A stretch of DNA of 64,000 bases, from positions 3,534,001 through 3,598,000 of the forward strand of contig NZ_CP026681.1 in NCBI RefSeq assembly GCF_002949735.1, in the 5' to 3' direction. A program made the translations under genes and the position numbers. The notes under the pieces were generated by a model, which was not told where the DNA came from, did not search any database, and saw only the letters and a list, made by a program, of their open reading frames with translations. Origin of the DNA: Nostoc sp. 'Peltigera membranacea cyanobiont' N6. GTDB taxonomy: Bacteria > Cyanobacteriota > Cyanobacteriia > Cyanobacteriales > Nostocaceae. This document shows positions 8,401 through 16,335 of the stretch, piece after piece. Position 1 is the stretch's first letter, and every line of letters begins with the position of its first letter.

Positions 8401-9684
8401 TCCCTCACTGCCATCTTTACGAATAAAGTGTATTTCCCCTGACCAGCGTCCTAGCTGGTTGATTGTTTCGAGAATTTTGGTGCTTAATGTTGCGGCTACT
8501 TCTGGCTGATGCAAAATACTGATATGTTTAGCCAAAATCTCGACTTTGGTATAACCAAACATGCTTTCGGCAGCAGGATTCCAGTCAATAATATTTCCGG
8601 TTAAATCTGTGATAATTACGCCATCATGCATATTTTCAAAAGTGAGGGCTTGCCGACGCAGACTAGCTTCGGCTTGCTTGCGGTGGCTAATATCTGTCTG
8701 AATTCCAATAAAGTGGCTTAAATTGCCATTTTCGTCATGGATAGGAGAAATACTCAATTCATTCCAGAACAAATTACCATCTTTTCGATAGTTGCGAAGA
8801 ATAACTTTGCAACTTGTTCCAGCTTGAATAGATAAGCGTAATTCATTGAGTGCTGATTGCTGGCTATCTGTGCGTTGCAAAAATCGACAGTTTTGCCCAA
8901 TCACTTCATTAGCACTGTAGCCTGTTATTTGCTCAAAGGCATAGTTGACGTAAATAACTGGATTGCAGGCAAGTCTAGCATCGGCAATAATAATTCCATT
9001 ACTGGTAGCAGCAAGTGCCCTTTCCCTGAGTCTCAAGGTTTCTTCAACCTGCTTTAAATCAGTAATGTCAAACATAAACCCCCTCAACATCGTAGCAGTT
9101 CCTGCTTCCTCAACTACGCTAACAACGTCTCGCAGCCAGACAACTCGCCCATCGGCTGCTAACATCCGGTACTCCAATTCGTAATTCTCGCACCTAGCAG
9201 TTGCTTCTCGGCAAAAACCAATGGACTTTTCCTTGTCATCTGGATGCAGATGATCGATCCAAAAGTTTTCTTCGTACCATTCTGCGATCGCATAATTTAA
9301 CAAGCTTACTGCTTGCGGCCCAACGTAAGTAAATCGCCAAGTTTTCAAGTCTAATTCCCAAGGGATAACCTTGACAGTTTCCAGTAACCGTCGCAGACGG
9401 TTTTCGCTACCGCGCAGGTCAATTTCTACTTCTTTCTGTTTAAAAATCCTGTGAGTTAACTCCTGATTTATTGCTGTTATATGCTGGTTACTTGCTTTCA
9501 TAGTTAGAGCAAAACATATTGACAATATCAGTGTAACAACAAGCAATAAGCCTGCTATCAATACTAGTTGTGTTAACAACCCCGGAGTTTGGATGGAAAG
9601 TCTCTGCCAGAGTAGGACTACAGACATTGAGAAGAGAATCCCCAACAACAGAGCTAGTAATTTTCGTTTGTGGAAAAATATCAC
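5485..9684 (-). CDS. LOV/PAS/GAF hybrid sensor histidine kinase with two REC and HPt domains
   Basis: This 1399-residue membrane-anchored kinase starts at GTG. Order: two transmembrane helices (10-30, 36-60); a PAS domain (88-205); a PAS domain with full LOV signature (220-340), namely GQNCRFLQ with Cys266, then NYRKDGNLFWNEL and GIQTD; a third PAS (345-460); GAF (about 480-640); HisKA with SHEIRTP (His675); HATPase with DTGIGI and GGTGLGL; two receivers (DMQMPEIDG, DIHMPEMDG); and a C-terminal HPt with AAHQLKSSSG. LOV domains bind FMN and form a blue-light cysteinyl adduct, so light sensing is a strong inference. A segment at residues 806-858 (ELGNGDWGLGN to PQSPIPL) is translated repeat DNA inside the ATPase domain. 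It is co-transcribed with the overlapping diguanylate cyclase. Confidence 0.9.
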   Translation of the reverse strand: MIFFHKRKLLALLLGILFSMSVVLLWQRLSIQTPGLLTQLVLIAGLLLVVTLILSICFALTMKASNQHITAINQELTHRIFKQKEVEIDLRGSENRLRRLLETVKVIPWELDLKTWRFTYVGPQAVSLLNYAIAEWYEENFWIDHLHPDDKEKSIGFCREATARCENYELEYRMLAADGRVVWLRDVVSVVEEAGTATMLRGFMFDITDLKQVEETLRLRERALAATSNGIIIADARLACNPVIYVNYAFEQITGYSANEVIGQNCRFLQRTDSQQSALNELRLSIQAGTSCKVILRNYRKDGNLFWNELSISPIHDENGNLSHFIGIQTDISHRKQAEASLRRQALTFENMHDGVIITDLTGNIIDWNPAAESMFGYTKVEILAKHISILHQPEVAATLSTKILETINQLGRWSGEIHFIRKDGSEGICETTIISLQDEQGETVATVGINHDITENKRAKEALQRQLHRTLLLEQITQEIRQSLDASKIFETAATQIGQAFGVERCLIHSYISDPTPRIPLVAEYNILPGYCSMLKLEVPMSNNPHVEQMMAQEIAIASPNVYVDPLLQGVEPICREIGIKSMLSIRTSYQGEPNGAIGLHQCSYFRQWTQDEIELLEAVAAQLGIALAQAYLLEQETRQREELTLKNFALEQAKRQAEAANRAKSEFLAMMSHEIRTPMNAVIGMTDLLLDTDLTPQQQEFVETVRSSGDALLTIINDILDFSKIESGKLELEEQPFDLRACVEQAISLLAPKAAQKDIELAYLIHPQVPTQIIGDMTRLRQVLMNLLNNAIKFTELGEVVLSVELGNGDWGLGNSVPPLEIRGNGDFDREISSQSPSPLIPRGGPEFPDPQSPIPLVQEQLLYEIQFAIQDTGIGITPEKIERLFQPFTQADVSMTRRYGGTGLGLVISKRLSKMMGGTLWVESQGFVGGNPSPRWKSGKLLSSPYTSQGSTFYFTITAQVPAVSEQGEFSNSPMQFEGKRLLIVDDNLTNRQIISLQAESWKMETYAAKSGEEALAQLALGTQFDIAILDMQMPEIDGITLACQIRKQSGCQNLPLVMMTSLGRGETFSDFGDVQFAASLSKPIKQSQLYDVITRVLGNQPIPASISHFPLVDRHLAHRLPLRILLAEDTVVNQKVALLMLQKMGYKADVVTNGVEVLKALQKQPYDLVLMDIHMPEMDGLEASRRICQQWEVGFRPYIIAITANAMRGDREICLAAGMDDYISKPIQFQDLAQALSKCPRQRSIEFPSIVKQDRVMSKELQTSQNILQEGQNQTLKNAKIDLNILKSLRDMVRGDSVVFSELIECYLTETPKLVENISTAIATQDAQTIWKAAHQLKSSSGFIGAMALAQLCRVLEAQGRSSKLENSVESLSQLYQEYEQVRTALEKELAKETP
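7108..7267. repeat. heptad repeat/inverted repeat inserted in frame into a kinase gene
   Basis: The plus strand runs TTGGGGATTGGGGAT, then a G-rich stretch, then a C-rich complement ending CTAATCCCCAGTCCCCATTCCCC. An outer pair GAACTCGGGGCCCCCTCTGG and CCAGAGGCGGCACCGAGTTC makes the block an imperfect inverted repeat. It belongs to the intergenic repeat family of this window yet keeps the kinase frame open, adding about 53 residues between the N box and the G1 box. Confidence 0.8.
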
Positions 9685-10206
9685 AGCTTTTAACCAGTCA
9701 TATCAGTGCTGTTTGACCATTTTTTAACCCTCCAGCACTTTCAGGGTTAGCTTTTACTTTTAAGTAATCTGAAATATCAATGGCAAGGGGGCAATTACGG
9801 AAGTTTTTTAATATATAATATTGGTAGAAAAATTTAATAACTTCTGGTTCTACTTAACTAAGTAGCCGAGAATAAATCGAAGTAATTTAAGTAATGTAAA
9901 AAATATTGAAATTAGTTTATAGCGAACAGTTTAGTGTTGACTATAAACCCTTAAAATTAGCTTGACAATATGCTCGTTGGTAACATCCAGAATTTTGAAG
10001 TGAAGGGTGAATTGCCATCTGGAGTTTTAAGCAATGTCTTTGAAGGGCTACGCCTACACATTAGACCTCTTGCATAAATCAAAAATACAGAATCCCACCC
10101 CGACAAAGCTATGCTTTGTCGGGGTGGGGTGTTAAGCTAAACCACATCTAGTTTGCATATCTAAAATTTTTATAACTCTTGTGGGGTGGGCAGGATGCCA
10201 TTGGTG
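9685..10206. other. intergenic region without a supported gene
   Basis: AT-rich upstream region of the LOV kinase, so its promoter should lie here. A 36-codon frame (9970-10077, starting MLVGNIQNFEVKGELP) has no Shine-Dalgarno and runs into a GGGCTACGCCTACAC dispersed Nostoc-type repeat; it may be a gene fragment but I cannot name it. A perfect hairpin follows. Confidence 0.5.
10094..10128. repeat. perfect 16-bp hairpin
   Basis: Arms CCCACCCCGACAAAGC and GCTTTGTCGGGGTGGG pair perfectly around a TAT loop. No T-run follows on either side, so it is more likely a dispersed palindromic repeat, or the edge of the neighbouring transposon remnant, than an intrinsic terminator. Confidence 0.7.
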
Positions 10207-10705
10207 TCAAGTTAAAGCCTCAGCCCAGATGTCAAGTGACCTTAAGGCATTGCGCCGATGTCGTTGACCAATGGCTTTGACCAAGCCCATAGAACGCTGA
10301 TGTTCAACCAACCTTCGTAATGAGTTGTAGTTGTGGGTTTTGCGTAGCGTAGCCCGGTGTTTGATAAACAACTGAGCAGGCAAGCTCTCTAGGCGTTGAG
10401 ATAACGCTTGCCGACTTACTGATATTGCCTCTACCCACCCCTTCCACTTCTAGGCAGCGCAGCACATCTGTTAAGTAATGTATTTGTCGGTACACTAGAC
10501 TCAGTACTATCGCTGTCATCATTGGTAGAGTTAGTACGCGATCGCGCAAACTACGCTCTTTTTCTTTCACCCCTTTGAGATTAGCAAATGTCCCTGGAGT
10601 TACCAGTTCTAGCAACCGTGATTCGATCTCTTGACTTGTTGGGGCTGGGCAAGTTACCCGATGTCGAAAGTCTGGATTTCCTTGTTTTTTCTGTGGCTTA
10701 CTCAA
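10207..10705 (-). pseudogene. broken transposase remnant (IS4-like)
   Basis: The first part, from the TTG at 10705, reads SKPQKKQGNPDFRHRV through VYRQIHYLTDVLRCLEVEG. After that the homologous reading moves to another frame (SVSRQALSQRLESLPAQLF) and continues to AIGQRHRRNALRSLDIWAE and a TGA at 10207. About 160 residues remain from two frames, and the catalytic core of a DDE transposase is missing. The shift and the deletion make it inactive. IS4-like assignment is from remembered phrase similarity only. Confidence 0.6.
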
Positions 10706-10744
10706 TGGTTAAACTCAACACAAGGGTGTTGAGTTTAACCATTG
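10703..10744. repeat. 19-bp perfect inverted repeat at transposase start
   Basis: Arms CAATGGTTAAACTCAACAC and GTGTTGAGTTTAACCATTG enclose a four-base AAGG loop and overlap the first codon of the transposase remnant. It may be the element's folded end or a hairpin acting on its expression. Confidence 0.75.
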
Positions 10745-11265
10745 ACTTTTACCCAGTTGACAAGATTCTATTTTTCTTAACTTGATACCAATGGAAAGAT
10801 ATCCACCACTAAATCATTATGTAAACAGAATAGTTATTATAAATAAAAACTTATATCTGACAAAATAAGTAAAAATAAGAAATCATATTGTAAATACAAT
10901 AGTATTCATAAATAAGAGTTTATATATTAGAAATTATTCCCATAGTTAAGAAAAATAGATAAATTTTTCCTTATGCATCCAATCTAATATTTGTTTAATA
11001 ATTGCAAACTCTGAGTGAACTAATTTGGCTTCAAAGGCTGTAAACTGATTTCAACAAGGTGAATGATGCCTCTGTTTCAAACGAGAGCAGAGCCAAAAAA
11101 TTAACCGAGTGTTTATACAAGTAGCCAGGTCATTGATGAAATGGCTGCGTTTACATTGGCAAATATAGCTTGATTAATCGTTAGACAATGCAAGAGAAAC
11201 GTTGTGTTTCTTGCCTCAATTGTCATAGCTATAAAAAATAAAATTTACGTTTTCAGGAGATATTT
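10745..11265. promoter_or_regulatory. nrtA upstream region
   Basis: AT-rich, no gene. I checked every GTA triplet from about 10790 to the nrtA start and none is followed by TAC after 8 bases, so a canonical NtcA site (GTAN8TAC) is absent, although nrt operons in this group are normally NtcA-activated. A good Shine-Dalgarno, AGGAGA, lies just before the nrtA ATG. The upstream boundary is the transposase remnant. Confidence 0.5.
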
Positions 11266-12648
11266 ATGACAGAATTTTTTAATCAAATTTCCCGTCGCAA
11301 ATTCATAATTACAGCCGGAGTATCTGCGGGAACTGTATTCCTTAAAGGCTGTTTGGGTAATCCCCCTGACAACCTCACTGGCGGAAGCAGTCAAGCACAA
11401 CCAACCGCTCAATCGGTTGTTAATATTAGTCCCGAACAAACACCAGAAACTACTACAGTTAAGCTAGGATATATACCCATTGTAGAAGCGGCTCCTTTAA
11501 TTATTGCGAAAGAAAAAGGCTTTTTTGCAAAGTATGGCATGACTGATGTTGGTCTTTCCAAACAAGCTTCTTGGGGTGCAGCTAGAGACAACGTAGAAAT
11601 TGGTTCGGCGGGTGGTGGGATAGATGGCGGTCAATGGCAGATGCCAATGCCACATTTAATTTCAGAAGGTTTAATTACCAAGGGAAATAAAAAAATCCCT
11701 ATGTATGTCTTATGCCAATTGATTACACATGGAAATGGAATTGCGATCGCAAACAAGCACCAAGGCAAAGGTATTAGTTTACAACTCGCTGGCGCTAAGT
11801 CTTTATTTAAGGAATTAAAATCTTCAACCCCCTTTACTGCTGCATTCACCTTTCCCCACGTCAACCAAGATTTGTGGATTCGCTACTGGTTAGCAGCAGG
11901 TGGCTTAGATCCAGATGCAGATGTCAAGTTGCTGACAGTACCTGCGGCGCAAACTGTCGCCAACATGAAAACAGGAACAATGGATGCCTTTAGTACAGGC
12001 GATCCCTGGCCATATCGTCTGGTGCAAGACAAAATTGGCTACGTAGCAGCATTAACCGCAGAAATTTGGAAAAATCACCCTGAAGAATACGTCGCCATGA
12101 GAGGCGATTGGGTTGATAAAAATCCCAAGGCTACCAAAGCGATTTTAAAAGGAATTATGGAAGCCCAACAATGGTTAGATAATTTTGATAATCGCAAAGA
12201 AGCGGCTAAAATTCTCGCTGGACGGAATTATTTCAATCTTCCTTCACCGGAAATTCTAGCCGATCCATACCAAGGTAAATATGACATGGGCGATGGTCGC
12301 AAAATTGATGATAAATCAATGGCTGCTTACTACTGGAAAGATGAAAAAGGTAGTGTTTCCTATCCCTACAAGAGTCATGATTTATGGTTCATAGTTGAAA
12401 ACGTTCGCTGGGGATTCTTACCAAAAGATTACCTAGACAATAATGCTGCCAAAGCTAAAGAAATTATCAACAAAGTCAACCGTGAAGATATTTGGAAAGA
12501 AGCTGCCAAAGAAGCTGGAATTGCTGCTGCTGATATTCCCACAAATACATCCCGTGGTGTAGAAGAGTTTTTTGATGGCATCAAATTTGACCCCGAAAAG
12601 CCAGAAGAATATTTGAAGAGTTTGAAAATCAAAAAAGTCAGTATTTAG
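11266..12648 (+). CDS. nrtA: NrtA, nitrate/nitrite-binding lipoprotein
   Basis: A 460-residue solute-binding protein. The N-terminus has a twin-arginine-like RRKF followed by a hydrophobic run and a lipobox LKGC, so it is probably a lipoprotein facing the periplasm. The mature part carries phrases typical of NrtA rather than the bicarbonate protein CmpA: KLGYIPIVEAAP, GGGIDGGQWQMPMPH, MDAFSTGDPWPYR and SYPYKSHDLWF. It captures nitrate and nitrite for NrtBCD. A good AGGAGA ribosome site precedes the ATG. It begins an nrtABCD order, but nirA and narB are not next to it. Confidence 0.92.
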   Translation: MTEFFNQISRRKFIITAGVSAGTVFLKGCLGNPPDNLTGGSSQAQPTAQSVVNISPEQTPETTTVKLGYIPIVEAAPLIIAKEKGFFAKYGMTDVGLSKQASWGAARDNVEIGSAGGGIDGGQWQMPMPHLISEGLITKGNKKIPMYVLCQLITHGNGIAIANKHQGKGISLQLAGAKSLFKELKSSTPFTAAFTFPHVNQDLWIRYWLAAGGLDPDADVKLLTVPAAQTVANMKTGTMDAFSTGDPWPYRLVQDKIGYVAALTAEIWKNHPEEYVAMRGDWVDKNPKATKAILKGIMEAQQWLDNFDNRKEAAKILAGRNYFNLPSPEILADPYQGKYDMGDGRKIDDKSMAAYYWKDEKGSVSYPYKSHDLWFIVENVRWGFLPKDYLDNNAAKAKEIINKVNREDIWKEAAKEAGIAAADIPTNTSRGVEEFFDGIKFDPEKPEEYLKSLKIKKVSI

Positions 12649-12668
12649 AGGCACGATTAAACTCTTGT

Positions 12669-12692
12669 AGAGACGCGATTCATCGCGTCTCT
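12669..12692. repeat. hairpin in nrtA-nrtB spacer
   Basis: Arms AGAGACGCGAT and ATCGCGTCTCT around a two-base loop. The motif looks like a dispersed Nostoc palindrome. In this position it could stabilise the upstream nrtA message or attenuate downstream reading, consistent with the need for more binding protein than permease. Confidence 0.7.
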
Positions 12693-12730
12693 GACAAATA
12701 ACAAATAAAATTTGCGGAGAATACAACATC

Positions 12731-13570
12731 ATGACAATAGCTCAAAAACGTCCTGCAAGCCCTAGATTAAGTAATAGCTTTATATCCGGTCTGAAAAAGC
12801 AATTTCCTGACCTAATACCACCAACGATCGCGATCGCAATTTTCCTGACTATTTGGCAACTCTTCTCTTGGACTCCAGGCGCTACATTACCAGGGCCAAT
12901 ACAGGTTATTCAAGACACTTGGATTCTCATTTTCTGGCCATTTTATGACCGGGGTGGTCTTGATAAAGGTTTATTTTGGCAAATTCTCGCTAGTCTGCAA
13001 CGGGTTGCGATCAGTTATACCTTAGCTGCGATCGTTGGTATTGGCTTGGGCATTTTGATTGGTGTCAATAAAACCATGTCCAAAGCTTTAGATCCCATCT
13101 TCCAACTACTGCGGACTGTACCACCTTTAGCTTGGGTTCCGATTTCTTTAGCAGCTTTACGACAAAACGAACCCGCCGCCTTATTCGTAATTTTCATTAC
13201 TGCGATTTGGCCCATCTTAATTAACACTGCTGTTGGCGTTACCCAAATTCCCCAAGATTACAACAACGTCGCCAAAGTTCTGCAACTTAGCCGCAAAGAC
13301 TATTTCATTAATATTTTGATTCCTGCGGCATTACCCTACATTTTTACTGGGTTGAGAATTGCGATCGGTTTAGCTTGGTTAGCGATTATCGCCGCCGAAA
13401 TCGTCATGTCCGGTATCGTCGGCATCGGCTTCTTTATCTGGGATGCCTATCAAAATAACAACGTCAGCGAAGTAATTTTAGCTCTAGTTTATATCGGCAT
13501 TGTTGGCTTGATTCTAGATAAAGCGATGGGTTGGCTGCAAAACAAGATTTTACCAGCAGAGCAAAAATAG
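12731..13570 (+). CDS. nrtB: NrtB, nitrate ABC transporter permease
   Basis: A 279-residue inner-membrane permease with about six transmembrane segments. The cytoplasmic EAA-type loop that docks the ATPases is at about 180-205 (NVAKVLQLSRKDYFINILIP), followed by GLRIAIGLAWLAIIAAEI. It forms the membrane channel with the ATPases NrtC and NrtD. GGAG lies about 13 bases before the start. It follows nrtA by 82 bases. The family also includes CmpB and SsuC; the nrtA and nrtC neighbours decide for nitrate. Confidence 0.9.
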   Translation: MTIAQKRPASPRLSNSFISGLKKQFPDLIPPTIAIAIFLTIWQLFSWTPGATLPGPIQVIQDTWILIFWPFYDRGGLDKGLFWQILASLQRVAISYTLAAIVGIGLGILIGVNKTMSKALDPIFQLLRTVPPLAWVPISLAALRQNEPAALFVIFITAIWPILINTAVGVTQIPQDYNNVAKVLQLSRKDYFINILIPAALPYIFTGLRIAIGLAWLAIIAAEIVMSGIVGIGFFIWDAYQNNNVSEVILALVYIGIVGLILDKAMGWLQNKILPAEQK

Positions 13571-13808
13571 GGAATGGGGACTGGGGAATGGGGAATGGGG
13601 ACTGGGGACTGGGGACTGGGTGGGGACTGGGGACTGGGAAATTTAATTTTTCTCAATCCCTAATCCCTAATCCCTAATCCCTAATCCCTAATCCCTAATC
13701 CCTAATCCCTAATCCCTAATCCCTAATCCCTAATCCCCAATCTCCAATCCCTAATCCCCAATCCCCAATCCCCAATCCCCAATCCCCAATCCCCAATCCC
13801 CAATCCCT
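13571..13808. repeat. heptad tandem-repeat tract filling nrtB-nrtC spacer
   Basis: The whole 238-base spacer is low complexity. First come G-rich units GGGGAAT and GGGGACT (to about 13638), then a short AT stretch, then about eleven CCCTAAT units and about nine CCCCAAT units up to the nrtC ATG. G-rich and C-rich halves are largely complementary, so the transcript could fold into a long imperfect hairpin. No Shine-Dalgarno for nrtC is possible within it. Confidence 0.95.
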
Positions 13809-15809
13809 ATGTTCGTAGCTGTCGATCAAATTGAAAAAGTTTTTGAATTAACTGGTGGTGGCAAATATATCGCCCTTAAAGGAATCGACCTCCAAATTAA
13901 AAAAGGAGAATTCGTTTCTTTGATTGGTCACTCCGGTTGCGGTAAATCCACTCTATTAAATATGATTGCAGGTTTGGATTTGCCAACTGAAGGTCTTGTC
14001 ACCTTAGAAGGACAAAGAATCACCAAACCCGGCCCAGACAGGATGGTGGTATTCCAAAATTATTCGCTATTACCTTGGCGGACGGTAAGAGAAAATATTG
14101 CCCTGGCTGTGGACTCGGTAATGAAGGGTATACCAGCCGAGGAACGCAACGAGATTATCGAAAAACATATTAATATGGTGGGTTTGCGTCCCCATGCTGA
14201 CAAACAACCGGGAATGTTATCAGGTGGACAAAAGCAGCGAGTTGCGATCGCCCGCGCCTTAGCAATTCGCCCTAAATTACTCTTGCTAGATGAACCCTTT
14301 GGTGCATTGGATGCACTCACACGCGGTAATTTGCAAGAACAACTGATGCAAATCTGCGAAGAAAATCAAGTTACCGCCGTGATGGTGACACATGATGTCG
14401 ATGAAGCAGTGCTGTTATCTGACAGAATCGTGATGCTAACCAACGGCCCCGAATCTAAAATCGGTGACATTTTAGAAGTAGATATTCCCAGACCCCGCAA
14501 GCGGATGGAAGTAGTAGAACATCCGAGTTACTACAGCTTGCGGAGTGAGATGATTTACTTCCTCAATCAGCAAAAACGCATCAAGAAAATTCGGGCGCGG
14601 AAAACTGCCGACGTTGCCCGTCATGGATTAGAAAAAGTTAACCTAGAAATTGGCTTTTTACCTCTGACAGCTTGCGCCCCCTTAGCAGTTGCGAAAGAAA
14701 AAGGCTTCTTTGCCAAGCATGGTTTAGATAAAGTGAACCTTGTGCGCGAAAGCAACTGGCGGGGTATCGTCGATGGCATAAGTGGTGGTTATTTAGATGC
14801 GGCTCAAATGCCTTCCGGGATGCCAATGTGGTTAACTTTGGGAGGACATAATAACCAACCTCTGCCCGTTGTCACCGCCCTAACCATGACTCGCAACGGT
14901 AACGCCATCACCTTAGCAAAGCGCTTTTACGACCAAGGCGTGCAAAACTTATCAGATTTCAAAAGATATCTGCTTCGCACCCGCGAACAACGGCACACAA
15001 TGGGAGTAGTGCATCCCGCATCTATGCACAACTTGCTGCTGCGTTACTGGCTAGCGGCTGGTGGAATTGACCCCGATTGCGATGTGGATATGAAGACCAT
15101 TCCCCCAGCGCAGATGGTAGCCGATTTAAAAGCCGGAAGCATTGATGGTTACTGCGTGGGCGAACCTTGGAACTACCGCGCTGCTGTCGAAGGTGTCGGC
15201 TTTACCATCGCTACGGACTTAGAAGTTTGGTTCGGACACCCCGGTAAAGTTCTTGGTGTGCGGGAAGATTGGGCAGAAACCTATCCAAATACGCACATTG
15301 CTTTAACCAAAGCTTTATTAGAAGCTTGCCAGTACTGTGCAAATCCCGACAATGCCCAAGAAATTCGGCAAATTTTAGCAGGGCGAGATTATGTTAGTAC
15401 CGATTTAGAATACATTCAACTCGAAGATCCAGATAATAATGTCTGTAGCTTAGATCATCCCTTGCGAGACTATGCTCATCACCAGTTTTATTCTGAATCA
15501 GCCATTAATCGCCCCAGCCGCACCGAACAAATTTGGATTATGAGTCAATTGGCGCGTTGGGGTGACACTCCCTTCCCCAGAAATTGGGTAGAAGTTGTTG
15601 AACGAGTTTGTCGAGTGCGTGTTTTCAGCACCGCCGCCCGAGAATTAGGTTTGGATATTAGCTATATTCGCCAACCGATCAAACTCTTCGATGGCACTCC
15701 CTTTAACGCCGACGATCCGATCGCCTATCTCAACAGCTTGAAAATTAAATGTGATTTTTCAGTTGCGGAAGTTGTTCTTGATGCACCAAGAAGAAAACTC
15801 GCATCATAA
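13809..15809 (+). CDS. nrtC: NrtC, nitrate ABC transporter ATPase fused to NrtA-like domain
   Basis: The 666-residue protein has an ABC ATPase at about 1-255 (Walker A GHSGCGKST, Q-loop VFQNYS, signature LSGGQKQR, Walker B LLLLDEP, switch VTHD). A C-terminal domain at about 275-650 resembles NrtA (EIGFLPLTACAPLAVAKEKG, GSIDGYCVGEPWNYR). This fusion is diagnostic for NrtC/CmpC; in NrtC the added domain lets cytoplasmic ammonium or nitrate status inhibit uptake. The start is set by homology, since the repeat tract leaves no ribosome site. Binding-pocket phrases differ from those of NrtA itself, as expected for a regulatory domain. Confidence 0.92.
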   Translation: MFVAVDQIEKVFELTGGGKYIALKGIDLQIKKGEFVSLIGHSGCGKSTLLNMIAGLDLPTEGLVTLEGQRITKPGPDRMVVFQNYSLLPWRTVRENIALAVDSVMKGIPAEERNEIIEKHINMVGLRPHADKQPGMLSGGQKQRVAIARALAIRPKLLLLDEPFGALDALTRGNLQEQLMQICEENQVTAVMVTHDVDEAVLLSDRIVMLTNGPESKIGDILEVDIPRPRKRMEVVEHPSYYSLRSEMIYFLNQQKRIKKIRARKTADVARHGLEKVNLEIGFLPLTACAPLAVAKEKGFFAKHGLDKVNLVRESNWRGIVDGISGGYLDAAQMPSGMPMWLTLGGHNNQPLPVVTALTMTRNGNAITLAKRFYDQGVQNLSDFKRYLLRTREQRHTMGVVHPASMHNLLLRYWLAAGGIDPDCDVDMKTIPPAQMVADLKAGSIDGYCVGEPWNYRAAVEGVGFTIATDLEVWFGHPGKVLGVREDWAETYPNTHIALTKALLEACQYCANPDNAQEIRQILAGRDYVSTDLEYIQLEDPDNNVCSLDHPLRDYAHHQFYSESAINRPSRTEQIWIMSQLARWGDTPFPRNWVEVVERVCRVRVFSTAARELGLDISYIRQPIKLFDGTPFNADDPIAYLNSLKIKCDFSVAEVVLDAPRRKLAS

Positions 15810-16335
15810 AAAACTGGTGAGAGAAAGAGGGAGTGGGAGAAGTAGGACATCACTCGCCAGTGTTTAAACTCCATTAACAAACAATACAGTTTAGTTAAGC
15901 ATTTCTTCCTTCTCTTTCTTCTCTTACTTTGTGTCCTTTGCGTCCTTCGCAGTTCGTTAAAAAATTGACTTTGTTATATTAATGAACCTCCGAACTCCAT
16001 TAATGAACCTCTGAACTCCATTATGATTTGACTTTTCATGTCATTTGGAAAAACTAACAAAAGACCTAACTCCCTACCCCCTTCTAGCTACGGTGTACAC
16101 ACAAGTCTTTGAGAGTGGACTCCAAGCTTTTGATCCCCCCAACCCCCCTTAAAAAGGGGGGCAAAAACCTCTCAAAGTCCTCCTTTTTAAGGAGGATTTA
16201 GGAGGATCTACACGATTTTGGTTTGGTACAGAGATGCGTGTACACCGTAGCTTAGAAGAGGGGAGAGGAATGGAAGTGAGGTCAGAATATTCAGTTACAC
16301 ATCGCGTACATTAAGCATTTTAAACCCCAAATACC
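15810..16335. other. nrtC-nrtD spacer with mobile sequences
   Basis: No gene. It contains a short direct repeat (CTCCGAACTCCATTAATGAAC and a near copy at about 15987-16023) and a MITE-like element (separate entry). At over 500 bases it is far longer than a normal intra-operon gap, and nrtD has no recognisable Shine-Dalgarno, so nrtD expression may depend on a local promoter. Confidence 0.6.
16081..16258. mobile_element. MITE-like element, about 178 bp
   Basis: Terminal inverted repeats CTTCTAGCTACGGTGTACAC (left) and GTGTACACCGTAGCTTAGAAG (right) match except for one extra base. The interior has the palindromic GATCCCCC/AAAAAGGGGG sequence common as a dispersed repeat in Nostoc genomes, and no coding sequence. 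Probably mobilised by a transposase elsewhere. Confidence 0.65.

Noticed and set aside
9970..10077. 36-codon frame MLVGNIQNFEVKGELP...
   Set aside because: No ribosome site, no recognised relative and it ends in a dispersed repeat; kept only as a remark in the intergenic entry.
13571..13808. CRISPR-like or telomere-like array (CCCTAAT units)
   Set aside because: The unit is 7 bases with no spacers and the sequence lies inside an operon; it is a cyanobacterial short tandem repeat, not CRISPR or telomere.
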